A stretch of 64,000 bases of DNA from Haloactinospora alba (GTDB lineage Bacteria; Actinomycetota; Actinomycetes; Streptosporangiales; Streptosporangiaceae): positions 3,023,501 to 3,087,500 of the forward strand of contig NZ_VFQC01000001.1 of the NCBI RefSeq assembly GCF_006717075.1. The letters run 5' to 3'. Made by a program: the position numbers and the translations under genes. The notes beneath the pieces are model-generated. The model saw only the letters and a program-made list of their open reading frames with translations. It made no database searches and was not told the DNA's origin. Positions 1-7,654 of this stretch are shown here, one piece after another. Position 1 is the first letter of the stretch, and every line of letters begins with the position of its first letter.

Positions 1-1
1 G

Positions 2-1657
2 CGCATCCTGGAGCTGGAGTACTGGGGTGCGCTGTTCGACCGCACCGAGCAGGGACGCATCAGCCAGCGCAACTTCGGCGGGCACGAGTACCCGCGGCTC
101 GCCCACGTCGGCGACCGCACCGGGCTGGAGATGATCCGCACCCTGCAGCAGCGCGTCGTCCAACTGCAGCAGGCCGACGCCGCCGAGCACGGCGACCCGG
201 ACGCCATGCTGCGGGTGTTCGCCGAGACCACCGTGACCGAGCTGCTCACCCTCCCCGACCCCACGAGCGGGGGCGCCGGCGGCCGGATCGCGGGGGCGTT
301 CGGATACGACCGGGAGACCGGCGACCACCTGGTGTTCGAGGCACCCGCCGTCATCCTGGCCACCGGCGGTATCGGAAGGTCGTTCCAGGTCACCTCGAAC
401 TCGTGGGAGTACACCGGGGACGGGCACGCCCTGGCGCTGCGCGCCGGCGCCGAGCTGCTGAACATGGAGTTCGTGCAGTTCCACCCCACGGGCATGGTGT
501 GGCCGCCGTCCGTGACCGGGATCCTGGTGACCGAGTCCGTGCGCGGCGACGGCGGGGTGCTGCGCGACTCCGAGGGCCGGCGGTTCATGTTCGACTACGT
601 GCCCGCCGTGTTCCGCTCCCAGTACGCCGAGACGGAGCGCGAGGCCGACGGGTGGTACTCCGACCCGGAGAACAACCGCCGCCCCCCGGAGCTGCTGCCG
701 CGCGACGAGGTGGCGCGCGCCATCAACAACGAGGTGAAGCAGGGCCGCGGAAGCCCGCACGGCGGGGTCTACCTGGACATCGCCAGCCGGCTCCCGGCGG
801 AGGAGATCACGCGCAGGCTGCCCTCGATGCACCACCAGTTCCGGGAGCTCGCCGACGTCGACATCACCGCCGAGCCGATGGAGGTCGGGCCCACGTGCCA
901 CTACGTGATGGGCGGTGTCGCCGTGGACGCCGACACCGGCGCGGCCGGCGTTCCCGGCCTGTTCGCCGCGGGTGAGGTCGCCAGCGGGATGCACGGCTCC
1001 AACCGGCTGGGCGGCAACTCGCTGTCGGACCTGCTGGTGTTCGGCCGCCGCAGCGGTCTGGGCGCCGCGGACTATGTCACCGCGCTGGGCGGCGAGTACC
1101 CCTCCCCCGCCCCGGAGGACCTCGAACGGGCGGCGGCCGCCGTGGACGCGCCGCTGGAGCGCGACCGCGGCGAGGACCCCTACGCGCTGCACCACGAGAT
1201 CCGCGCGGTCATGCACGAGCTGGTCGGCATCATCCGCAGCGGTTCCGAGATCGAGCGGGCACTGGGCGAGCTGGCGCAGCTGCGCGAGCGGGTCGCCGAC
1301 GTGCGCGCCACCGGAGGCCGGGTCTACAACCCCGGCTGGCACCTCGCGCTGGACCTGGCGAACATGGTGCTGGTGTCCGAGGCCGTCGCCCGCGCCGCCC
1401 TGGAGCGCGAGGAGTCCCGCGGCGGCCACACCCGGGACGACTTCCCCGAGATGTCGGCGCTGTGGCGGCGCGTCACCCTGGCCGTCTCCCGGGCGGACGA
1501 GGGGGTCGCGCTCGAACACCGCCCCCTGGAGGAGCTTCCCGGGGAGCTGCTCGAACTCTTCGACCGCGAGGAACTCGGCAAGTACCTCACCGCGGAGGAG
1601 ATGCCACCGGAGAAGGACTCCGCCGCTCCCGGCGCCGGGAGCGGGGAGGGGACCTGA
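2..1657 (+). CDS. sdhA: Fumarate reductase/succinate dehydrogenase flavoprotein subunit (5' end outside window)
   Basis: This is the FAD-containing catalytic subunit that oxidises succinate or reduces fumarate at the membrane. The reading frame is open from base 2, so the N-terminal FAD-binding part lies outside the window. The visible part has the family landmarks: ATGGIG, a His-Pro-Thr-Gly segment (FHPTG), the substrate-binding RGDGG, and the C-terminal FAD motif GLFAAGEVASGMHGSNRLGG. It ends in a low-complexity acidic/proline tail. The iron-sulfur subunit follows on the same strand 121 bp later, as expected for an sdhCAB-type operon; the cytochrome b subunit would be upstream. Assignment to the family is secure. 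Whether it works mainly as dehydrogenase or fumarate reductase cannot be told from sequence. Confidence 0.95.
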   Translation, partial: RILELEYWGALFDRTEQGRISQRNFGGHEYPRLAHVGDRTGLEMIRTLQQRVVQLQQADAAEHGDPDAMLRVFAETTVTELLTLPDPTSGGAGGRIAGAFGYDRETGDHLVFEAPAVILATGGIGRSFQVTSNSWEYTGDGHALALRAGAELLNMEFVQFHPTGMVWPPSVTGILVTESVRGDGGVLRDSEGRRFMFDYVPAVFRSQYAETEREADGWYSDPENNRRPPELLPRDEVARAINNEVKQGRGSPHGGVYLDIASRLPAEEITRRLPSMHHQFRELADVDITAEPMEVGPTCHYVMGGVAVDADTGAAGVPGLFAAGEVASGMHGSNRLGGNSLSDLLVFGRRSGLGAADYVTALGGEYPSPAPEDLERAAAAVDAPLERDRGEDPYALHHEIRAVMHELVGIIRSGSEIERALGELAQLRERVADVRATGGRVYNPGWHLALDLANMVLVSEAVARAALEREESRGGHTRDDFPEMSALWRRVTLAVSRADEGVALEHRPLEELPGELLELFDREELGKYLTAEEMPPEKDSAAPGAGSGEGT

Positions 1658-1778
1658 CGCGGCGCCGGACGTCCGCACACCGTTTGCCAGGCCCTGTTTG
1701 ACGGACACGTCGACACCATCCGAAAGGAGGAAGGGGCGTCCTTCCCGCCCGACGGACGGGACCCGCGCCCCGACCGCT

Positions 1779-2576
1779 ATGACCACCACCCGAACGTTCC
1801 ACGTGTGGCGCGGCGACGGCGACGGTGACCTGGCCACCTACGAGGTCCAGGCCCAGGAGGGCGAGGTCGTGCTGGACGTGCTGCACCGGTTGCAGGCCAC
1901 CCAGGCTCCCGACTTGGCGGTGCGGTGGAACTGCAAGGCCGGCAAGTGCGGCTCGTGCTCGGTGGAGATCAACGGGCGACCCACACTGTCCTGCATGACC
2001 AGGATGAGCACGTTCGGCCCGGAGGAGGAGATCACCGTCACCCCCATGCGGACCTTCCCGGTCATCCGCGACCTCGTGTGCGACGTGTCGTACAACTACC
2101 AGAAGGCCCGCGAGATCCCCTCGTTCACCCCCGACCCGGAGAAGCAGCCGGGGGACTTCCGGATGGCCCAGGCGGACGTGCAGCGTCCCCAGGAGTTCCG
2201 CAAGTGCATCGAGTGTTTCCTGTGCCAGGACGTCTGCCACGTGATCCGGGACCACGAGGAGAACAAGCCCGCCTTCTCCGGGCCGCGCTACCTGATGCGG
2301 GTGGCCGAGCTGGAGATGCACCCCGAGGACACCGCCGACCGGCGCACCATCGCCCAGGACGAGTTCGGGATGGGCTACTGCAACATCACCAAGTGCTGCA
2401 CCGAGGTGTGTCCGGAGAACATCGCCATCACCGACAACGCCCTCATCCCCCTCAAGGAGCGGATCGCCGACCGGCGCTACGATCCCGTGGTGTGGCTCGG
2501 GGAGAAGATCGGCCTGCGCAGCGGCGCCGACACCCCCAGTGTGCCCAACACGCGTCCCGACACCGGACAGCAGTGA
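1779..2576 (+). CDS. sdhB: Succinate dehydrogenase/fumarate reductase iron-sulfur subunit
   Basis: Electron-transfer subunit of 265 residues that links the flavoprotein to the membrane quinone site. Three cluster motifs are visible: a 2Fe-2S plant-type ferredoxin motif at Cys52, Cys57, Cys60 and Cys72 (NCKAGKCGSC...LSC), a 4Fe-4S motif CIECFLCQDVC near residue 145, and a CNITKCCTEVCP motif near residue 208 for the remaining cluster. The ATG at 1779 gives an N-terminus directly at the conserved beta-grasp fold. A strong GAAAGGAGGAAGG sequence lies about 50 bp upstream (1722-1734), too far to serve this ATG, so the true start could be a few codons different, although no good upstream start codon is in frame. 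The gene follows sdhA and ends 24 bp before a convergent gene, with a small GC-rich dyad between them. Confidence 0.95.
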   Translation: MTTTRTFHVWRGDGDGDLATYEVQAQEGEVVLDVLHRLQATQAPDLAVRWNCKAGKCGSCSVEINGRPTLSCMTRMSTFGPEEEITVTPMRTFPVIRDLVCDVSYNYQKAREIPSFTPDPEKQPGDFRMAQADVQRPQEFRKCIECFLCQDVCHVIRDHEENKPAFSGPRYLMRVAELEMHPEDTADRRTIAQDEFGMGYCNITKCCTEVCPENIAITDNALIPLKERIADRRYDPVVWLGEKIGLRSGADTPSVPNTRPDTGQQ

Positions 2577-2600
2577 CCGCCCCGCCCGGGGTGGTACGGG

Positions 2601-4187
2601 TCAGTACCCCTGCCAGGCGCCGCGTTCGTAGTCGAGGATGCGCGGGCTGAGGAGGCTGGAGGCTTCGGTTTCCGTGGCGCGGCGGTCCTTGGGGAACACC
2701 CGTGCCGCGGCGAGGGTGCGCTCGTCCAGGAACCGCAACCGGGGGTGGCTGTCGGGAAGCGCCACCTCGGGGGCGTCCCCGCGGGGTTGCGCGAGGAAGA
2801 AGCCCCAGTTGCCGAAACTGGGCACGTCCACGTTGTAGGGGGTGCGTTCCCAACCGGCGTCGTCGAGGCCCTGGCCCACGCTCCAGAACGCCTCCCGGGC
2901 GAAGTAGGGCGACCCCGCCTGCACCGTCATGCGTCCCCCCTCGGCGACGGCGTTGCGCGCCAGGGTGTAGAACTCCGTGGAGTACAGCTTCGCCGTGGAA
3001 ACACTGTCGGGGTCGGGCATGTCGGCCAGCACCACGTCGAACCGGTCGCCGTTGTCCCGCAGCCAGTTGAACGCGTCGGCGTGCACCACGTCCACCCGGT
3101 CGTCGTCCAGGGAGTCGCCGTTGAGCCCGGTGAGTTCGGGCATGGAGCGCGCGAGCCGGGTCACCGCCGGGTCCAGCTCCACCAGGGTCACGTGCTCCAC
3201 GTCGTCGTAGTCCAGGATCTCGCGCAGTGCGAGCCCGTCGCCGCCGCCGAGCACGAGGACCTCCCCGTGCGGTCCGTTCATCGCCGGGTGCACCAGCGCC
3301 TCGTGGTAGCGGTACTCGTCCAGCGAGCTGAACTGCAGGTCCCCGTCCAGGAAGAGCCGCGTGTCGGAGCCGTCGGGTTTCCGGGTGACGACGATCTCCT
3401 GGTACTCGGAACGCTGCGCGTGGACGACCGGGTCGCGGTACAGCGCCTGGCGCGCGCTCACCTCGAATTTCCCGGACAGCAGGAACGCCGAGGCGAGCAC
3501 CGCCAGCACCAGCGCCAGTCCCACTGCGGGGAGGACGCGGCCGCGGCGGGACAGGGAACCGCGGAACAGCCACAGCACGACCAGCACCCCGACGACGGCG
3601 TTCACCGCGCCGATGAGCAGCGTCCCTCTGAGCAGGCCGAACAGCGGAAGCAGGGCGAACGGGAACGCGAGGCCGCCGACCAGCCCTCCCACGTAGTCGG
3701 CGGCGAACAGGTCGGCGGCGGCGCTGGCCGCCTCCTGGCGGCGGATGCGCTGGATCAGTGTCATCAGCAGCGGGATCTCGGCCCCGATCAGCGCGCCGAT
3801 GGTGAACGAGACGGCGACCATGGCGGGCTGGTACAGCGAGTACCAGGCGAAGGCCGCGTACAGCACGAGTACGGACATCCCGCCGACGAGGGAGAGCACC
3901 CCCTCGATGATGGCGAACCAGAAGGCGGGCCGGTCGGTGAGTCGTTTGGACAGCAGCGACCCCGCCCCCATGGCGAACACCATCACCGACAGCACCACCG
4001 AGGCCTGGACGATGGTGTCCCCGAGGAGGTAGCTCCCCAGCGCCACCAGAGCGAGCTCGTACAGCAGCCCGCAGGCGGCGCAGACGAACACCGCCGTCAG
4101 GACGAGCCAGCGTGCCGCACGGGTGGAAACGGGAAGCCGGACCGGTGGCGTGTCGCCGGCTTCCCGCTCGTGTTGCTGCTGCTCCAT
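2601..4187 (-). CDS. Membrane-anchored spermidine-synthase-like protein
   Basis: A 528-residue protein with about seven predicted membrane helices in the first 230 residues, followed by a Rossmann-fold aminopropyltransferase/methyltransferase-like domain. That domain shows VLVLGGGDGLALREIL (nucleotide-binding loop), VELDPAV and DAFNWLRDN...VVLADMPDP. The fusion of membrane helices with a spermidine-synthase fold is a known actinobacterial arrangement; polyamine synthesis itself is unproven for it. The ATG at 4187 overlaps the stop of the upstream DUF350 gene in a TGATG junction, indicating translational coupling; an apparent longer frame upstream runs through the DUF350 gene and is rejected. 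It is the last gene of the DUF4178-DUF2617-small-small-DUF350 operon. Confidence 0.85.
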   Translation of the reverse strand: MEQQQHEREAGDTPPVRLPVSTRAARWLVLTAVFVCAACGLLYELALVALGSYLLGDTIVQASVVLSVMVFAMGAGSLLSKRLTDRPAFWFAIIEGVLSLVGGMSVLVLYAAFAWYSLYQPAMVAVSFTIGALIGAEIPLLMTLIQRIRRQEAASAAADLFAADYVGGLVGGLAFPFALLPLFGLLRGTLLIGAVNAVVGVLVVLWLFRGSLSRRGRVLPAVGLALVLAVLASAFLLSGKFEVSARQALYRDPVVHAQRSEYQEIVVTRKPDGSDTRLFLDGDLQFSSLDEYRYHEALVHPAMNGPHGEVLVLGGGDGLALREILDYDDVEHVTLVELDPAVTRLARSMPELTGLNGDSLDDDRVDVVHADAFNWLRDNGDRFDVVLADMPDPDSVSTAKLYSTEFYTLARNAVAEGGRMTVQAGSPYFAREAFWSVGQGLDDAGWERTPYNVDVPSFGNWGFFLAQPRGDAPEVALPDSHPRLRFLDERTLAAARVFPKDRRATETEASSLLSPRILDYERGAWQGY

Positions 4188-4621
4188 CAGGAGATGGCGG
4201 CGGCGAGGACGAGCGCCAGCGCGAGGTGCGCGGCGGAGTTCACCCACACGGCCGGGTGCGGCTGGTCGTCGGTGACGAGCTCACCCAGCTTGCCCGGGGT
4301 CAGCAGGTCGATGACGAGGAACGCCACGCCCATCAGCAGCAGCCCCACCGTGCCGTAGGCGGCGCTCGCCGCCGCCCCCGGCACGAAGTGGCCCTCGCTG
4401 ACGTAGATGGCGGTGGAGACGATGACCGCCACCCCCAGCATGTTCGTGGCCACCAGGACGGCCGCGTTGCGGTTGCGGTTCCGCCAGATGAGGGTGTGCA
4501 GCCGCCCCGGGGTCAGCAGGTCGACCAGTAGGTAACCAAGCACCATCAGCACCATGCCGACCGCGCCGTAGGCGAGGCTGGCCAGGATCTCGTAGACCAG
4601 GTTCATCAGTTGGGTGTCCAA
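4187..4621 (-). CDS. DUF350 family membrane protein
   Basis: A 144-residue protein of four membrane helices made from two tandem DUF350 units, each ending in a VDLLTPG(R/K)L-type motif (about residues 14-41 and 87-113). DUF350 proteins are inner-membrane proteins of unknown function often found with DUF4178 and spermidine-synthase-like genes, exactly as here. The frame begins with TTG at 4621; an internal ATG at 4606 (starting MNLVYE) is an equally likely start, and neither has a convincing ribosome-binding site. The stop overlaps the next start as TGATG. The gene lies 33 bp downstream of a small acidic membrane protein. Confidence 0.85.
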   Translation of the reverse strand: MDTQLMNLVYEILASLAYGAVGMVLMVLGYLLVDLLTPGRLHTLIWRNRNRNAAVLVATNMLGVAVIVSTAIYVSEGHFVPGAAASAAYGTVGLLLMGVAFLVIDLLTPGKLGELVTDDQPHPAVWVNSAAHLALALVLAAAIS

Positions 4622-4654
4622 TCGGGGGTCGGGGGAAGGGTCCGGGAGGGTGGT

Positions 4655-4885
4655 TCACTTGCCGAAGCCGGGGCCGCCGCCGCGGAAGGAGAAGATCCCG
4701 CCGGTGGAGCCGTGCGAACTGTCGCAGTCGTCGTAGTCGTCGCTGTCGTGCTTCGCGCTGTAGTGGTCGTCGTCGCCGTAGCGGTCGTCGTCGCAGCCCG
4801 AGTTGGGCAGGATGACCACCGCCACCAGGATGACTCCCAGGATGCCGAGCACCCACAGCACGGTCTTGGGCGTTCTCTCACTCAC
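4655..4885 (-). CDS. Small acidic membrane protein with RGGGPGFGK tail (copy A)
   Basis: A 76-residue protein: one N-terminal hydrophobic helix (about residues 8-26), then a short Asp/Tyr/His-rich acidic linker, then a C-terminal tail GSTGGIFSFRGGGPGFGK. I do not recognise a named function; the position next to DUF350, DUF2617 and DUF4178 suggests the DUF4247-type genes seen in related clusters, but I cannot confirm that. The GTG at 4885 was chosen because GAGAGGAG lies at correct distance and because the preceding bases and first codons match those of its paralog at 5012-5392. The extracytoplasmic part is almost entirely charged and probably disordered. Confidence 0.7.
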   Translation of the reverse strand: MSERTPKTVLWVLGILGVILVAVVILPNSGCDDDRYGDDDHYSAKHDSDDYDDCDSSHGSTGGIFSFRGGGPGFGK

Positions 4886-5011
4886 GGTCGGGGCTCCTCT
4901 CAGCACCAGCCAACTGTGCCGGAGGCGGCGCTGGAGGCCGCTCCCGGCGTGTTCGTGGCGACCGGGGCGGTCGGGTCGCGGTCGCGGTTCCGCCGGACGG
5001 GGGCACGCGGT

Positions 5012-5392
5012 TCACTTTCCGGATCCCGGACCGCCGCCCCGATGGGAGAAGATCCCGCCGGTGGAGCCATTCGAACCGTCGCAGTCGTCGTAGTCGTCAT
5101 AGTCGTCGCTGTCGGACTCTGTGCTGTGGTCGTCCTCGAAGGGGTCGTCCTCGCTGCCGGAGCCCGCGCCGCGGTCGTCCTCCTCGAAAGGGTCGTCGCT
5201 GTCGGACTCCAGGCTGTACTCGTCCTCCGAGGAGTCGTCCTCACTGGCGGAGCCCGCCACGTGGTCGTCGCTGTACCGTCCCTCGTCGCACTCTGAGGAG
5301 GCCACGCTGAACACCACCACCACGACCGCTATGACGAGGCCGAGAATGCCGGACACCAGGCGCGCCTTCGCTATGCGCGGGTTGTCACTCAC
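5012..5392 (-). CDS. Small acidic membrane protein with RGGGPGSGK tail (copy B)
   Basis: A 126-residue paralog of the gene downstream of it. It has an N-terminal hydrophobic helix (about residues 11-30), a long Asp/Glu/Ser-rich linker containing internal repeats of DDPFE(E/D)DD type, and the same tail GSTGGIFSHRGGGPGSGK. The GTG start lies inside the 3' end of the DUF2617 gene (8-bp overlap GTGAGTGA) with AAAGGAG upstream, so translation is probably coupled. The linker length differs by about 50 residues from copy A, consistent with repeat expansion. Function unknown. Confidence 0.7.
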   Translation of the reverse strand: MSDNPRIAKARLVSGILGLVIAVVVVVFSVASSECDEGRYSDDHVAGSASEDDSSEDEYSLESDSDDPFEEDDRGAGSGSEDDPFEDDHSTESDSDDYDDYDDCDGSNGSTGGIFSHRGGGPGSGK

Positions 5393-5936
5393 GGTCGGGG
5401 TGCTCCTTTCGGCCCCGTCCCGCCCGGTCCGGTGCGCAGACGGTGGTCGTCGTCACCAGTTCCCCTGTGTTCGGGTATCCGTGCCAGGTACGCCACCGCA
5501 GCTGCCCTTCCTCGGGGGGCTGGACGGTGAGTGTGGTGACCGCGTACGGGTTGCCCGGAAAGGAGGCCACGACGGAGTGGGGGTCGTATCCGGCCGCGGC
5601 CCGGACCCGGTCGACCCGTTCGGTGAACTCGGTCCAGGCGAGCACCGCCACCTCGCTGGTGAAGGTGTAGGTGCCCGCGCCCGCGGGCGTGGTTTCCACG
5701 TGCGGGGGCAGTTCCCCCTCCCGGCCGGGCAGGCAGGCCACCGTCTCGACGAGCGGGGTATGGCCGTTGCGGTGCAGCACCACCTGGTGGGAGGCCCCCA
5801 GGATGCGCAGTTCCGCACGGCAGGCGCCGAGGGGCACGGTGAGTTTCGCCAGCGGCGCGAGCTCGGGCTCCTCCAGCGTCCACACCAGGTCGGACGCGCG
5901 GGTGTCGGCGAATTCGGCGTTCAGTGAGGTCCGCAC
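5385..5936 (-). CDS. DUF2617 family protein
   Basis: A 183-residue soluble protein. Its start (VRTSLNAEFADTRASDLVW) and the general length match DUF2617, a family of unknown function that co-occurs with DUF4178 and DUF350. The GTG at 5936 was chosen because it begins at the family's conserved N-terminus and lies 4 bp after the DUF4178 stop; a longer frame up to 5978 would overlap DUF4178. The 3' end overlaps the next small gene by 8 bp. No catalytic motif is visible. Confidence 0.8.
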   Translation of the reverse strand: MRTSLNAEFADTRASDLVWTLEEPELAPLAKLTVPLGACRAELRILGASHQVVLHRNGHTPLVETVACLPGREGELPPHVETTPAGAGTYTFTSEVAVLAWTEFTERVDRVRAAAGYDPHSVVASFPGNPYAVTTLTVQPPEEGQLRWRTWHGYPNTGELVTTTTVCAPDRAGRGRKEHPDRE

Positions 5937-5940
5937 CGGA

Positions 5941-6570
5941 TCACTGCCCCGAGGCCGGGTAGATGGTGAAGTCCCCACGGGTGACGGTGACGCCGGTGCT
6001 GGGTTCCCACCGCCCGTGGTCGAACCGTTCGAACGCGAGGCGCGCGCCGCCGTCGCCCTCGTAGTCGGCGTAGTCCATACCGCCCTCGGCTCGCAGGCCG
6101 GTGGTTCCCTCGGAACGGTAGGCGGCGGATCCCCGTTCGGCGAGCCGGTAGCGCACCCCGTCGAGTTCCAGGGAGGAGTCGTGCGGGGTGAGCTCGAGTT
6201 CGGGGCGGCCGGTCCACAGCACCATCCGCAGGTCGGGGTCGTACTCGACGGACAGCCAGCGTTTCCCCTCCTCTACCTCCAGGAAGTGCTCCGCCCAGCT
6301 CACTCCGCCTTCGGAGAGCCGTAGCGTGCCCCGGATCCAGGTGCGTTCGGTGCCGAACTCGAGCATGTCCCCGGCCTTGAGCGCTCCGGGGTCGCCCTGG
6401 ATGTCGCCGACGTCGGCGAACGGGTCTTGGGGCGTCGCGGACCTCGTCGGTGTGTCGGGGTTTCTGCGTCTGTTTCGCCTCACCAGTGCCGCCGTCACGG
6501 CCGCGGCCACCACCGCGGCCACCACCACGAGCACGACGGCGAGGACCAGTAACGAACCCGGGCCTACCAC
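5941..6570 (-). CDS. DUF4178 domain protein
   Basis: A 209-residue protein with an N-terminal membrane helix (about residues 5-28), a basic stop-transfer stretch (RRNRRR), a linker, and a DUF4178 domain from about residue 55 to the end (GDMLEFGTERTWIRGTLRL... through the ERGSAAYRSEG and DYEGDGG motifs). It is the first gene of the five- to six-gene operon running down to 2601. The GTG start at 6570 has GAGGGGG at good spacing. A MITE-like element ends only 48 bp upstream of this start codon, so the operon's promoter must lie inside or beyond the element. Function of the family is unknown. Confidence 0.8.
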   Translation of the reverse strand: MVGPGSLLVLAVVLVVVAAVVAAAVTAALVRRNRRRNPDTPTRSATPQDPFADVGDIQGDPGALKAGDMLEFGTERTWIRGTLRLSEGGVSWAEHFLEVEEGKRWLSVEYDPDLRMVLWTGRPELELTPHDSSLELDGVRYRLAERGSAAYRSEGTTGLRAEGGMDYADYEGDGGARLAFERFDHGRWEPSTGVTVTRGDFTIYPASGQ

Positions 6571-6618
6571 GGTTCCCCCTCGTCGGTCTTGACACGTCTC
6601 CCCGCTGCGGGACCACTA

Positions 6619-6778
6619 GGTCCTGTTTTTGGACGCTGTTCGTCGCGAGCGGCGTCTCCGGTGCCGCCCGGCAAGGCCGGTCAGGGAGGCGGAGCGGACC
6701 CTCCGCCGACCGACGGGAACACCGCCGGGCGGTGCACCGGGGCGACGCGCAGCAGGACAAGCGTCCGAAAACAGGACC
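6619..6778 (+). mobile_element. MITE-like inverted-repeat element, copy 1
   Basis: A 160-bp non-coding element with ~19-bp terminal inverted repeats (left GGTCCTGTTTTTGGACGCT, right end read inward GGTCCTGTTTTCGGACGCT) flanked by TA on both sides. A second, reverse-oriented and roughly 90 percent identical copy is at 37286-37446. The lack of any transposase and the TIRs indicate a MITE mobilised in trans, probably by an IS630- or IS5-type transposase. It lies 48 bp upstream of the DUF4178 start codon. Confidence 0.8.
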
Positions 6779-6904
6779 TAGGGTCCCAGGGGTCGGTTGC
6801 GTCCGGTGGGACGTGCGGCAGGCCCGTACCCGCTCCCCGACGGTGGTTGCATTGCTATAACAGCCTGCCGGTGGCCCGCAGTGCCACGTGCCGGGGACGC
6901 GGGT

Positions 6905-7477
6905 TCAGGGGCGCCGGCCGAGGAAGGCCACGAGCCGGTCGGATGGTGTGGCGTCGGAGGGCGCCTCAACCTCCGCGGCGAACACTCCCTCCCGGACCTC
7001 GGGCGTGATGGCGCCGGAGCAGAACTCGTACAGGTCCTGGGCGAGGTCGTCGGGAAGGCTCGCGTCCTGGCCGCTCGCCCGCGCGATGTCCCAGCTGTGC
7101 ACGGCCAGGTCGGTGGCGAGCAGGGACGCCGCCACCCCCGCGGGAAGTCCCGGCATCGGCGCGTTCACGGTGCGGTTCCACAGCCCGGGGTCGGAGAACA
7201 CCGGACGGGCGCGCGCGGCCGTCCGGGCGAGCGCCTCGGCGGGGGTGCCGTCGATCCCCACCGCCGCTGTCCGCTGCGGATCCATCTCCTCGGGGGTGGC
7301 GTCCGCGCCGGAGAGGCCGCGCGAGGACACGTCGAGGGTGTTGATCATGTGGCTGAGGAGCTGGCTCAGGTCCCACTCGGCGCACGGTGTGGGCGAGTCG
7401 AGCGGGGTGGCGCCGAGCCCGTCGACGGTGGAGACGGCGACGTCGAGCGCGCGGTGCAGGGTCGGTTCGGAGACCAC
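6905..7477 (-). CDS. TIGR03086-type maleylpyruvate-isomerase-like (DinB superfamily) protein
   Basis: A 190-residue protein with the signature TPCAEWDLSQLLSHM near residue 30, typical of the actinobacterial mycothiol-dependent maleylpyruvate isomerase N-terminal/TIGR03086 group, a four-helix bundle with a metal site. A second conserved patch LATDLAVHSWDIARASG sits near residue 125. The actual substrate is unknown; many members are annotated only as metal-binding. It is preceded by typA on the same strand with a terminator-like hairpin between them, so it is probably transcribed on its own. Confidence 0.8.
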   Translation of the reverse strand: MVSEPTLHRALDVAVSTVDGLGATPLDSPTPCAEWDLSQLLSHMINTLDVSSRGLSGADATPEEMDPQRTAAVGIDGTPAEALARTAARARPVFSDPGLWNRTVNAPMPGLPAGVAASLLATDLAVHSWDIARASGQDASLPDDLAQDLYEFCSGAITPEVREGVFAAEVEAPSDATPSDRLVAFLGRRP

Positions 7478-7580
7478 GGGGCGTCCCTTCCGGATGGCGA
7501 ACGGTCGCGCCCATTCTGGCCGGTGCGGGACGGGGCGGCCACCCCTGCAGGAGGGCGCGGGGGCCGTGTTCCGCCCCGGG

Positions 7581-7611
7581 CCTGGCGGACGAACCGCGTC
7601 CGTCCGCCAGG
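7581..7611 (-). terminator. Hairpin downstream of typA
   Basis: CCTGGCGGACG (7581-7591) pairs perfectly with CGTCCGCCAGG (7601-7611) over a 9-nt loop, 44 bp past the typA stop. There is no U-tract, as usual for GC-rich actinobacterial terminators. Confidence 0.6.
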
Positions 7612-7654
7612 GCCCGGATTCGCCGGGGGTCTCCGAAGGAGAGTCGGGCGGGGG

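Noticed and set aside
2745..4358. 537-codon plus-strand frame opposite the spermidine-synthase-like gene
   Set aside because: His/Gln/Arg-rich antisense shadow of a clear membrane-protein gene; no ribosome-binding site.
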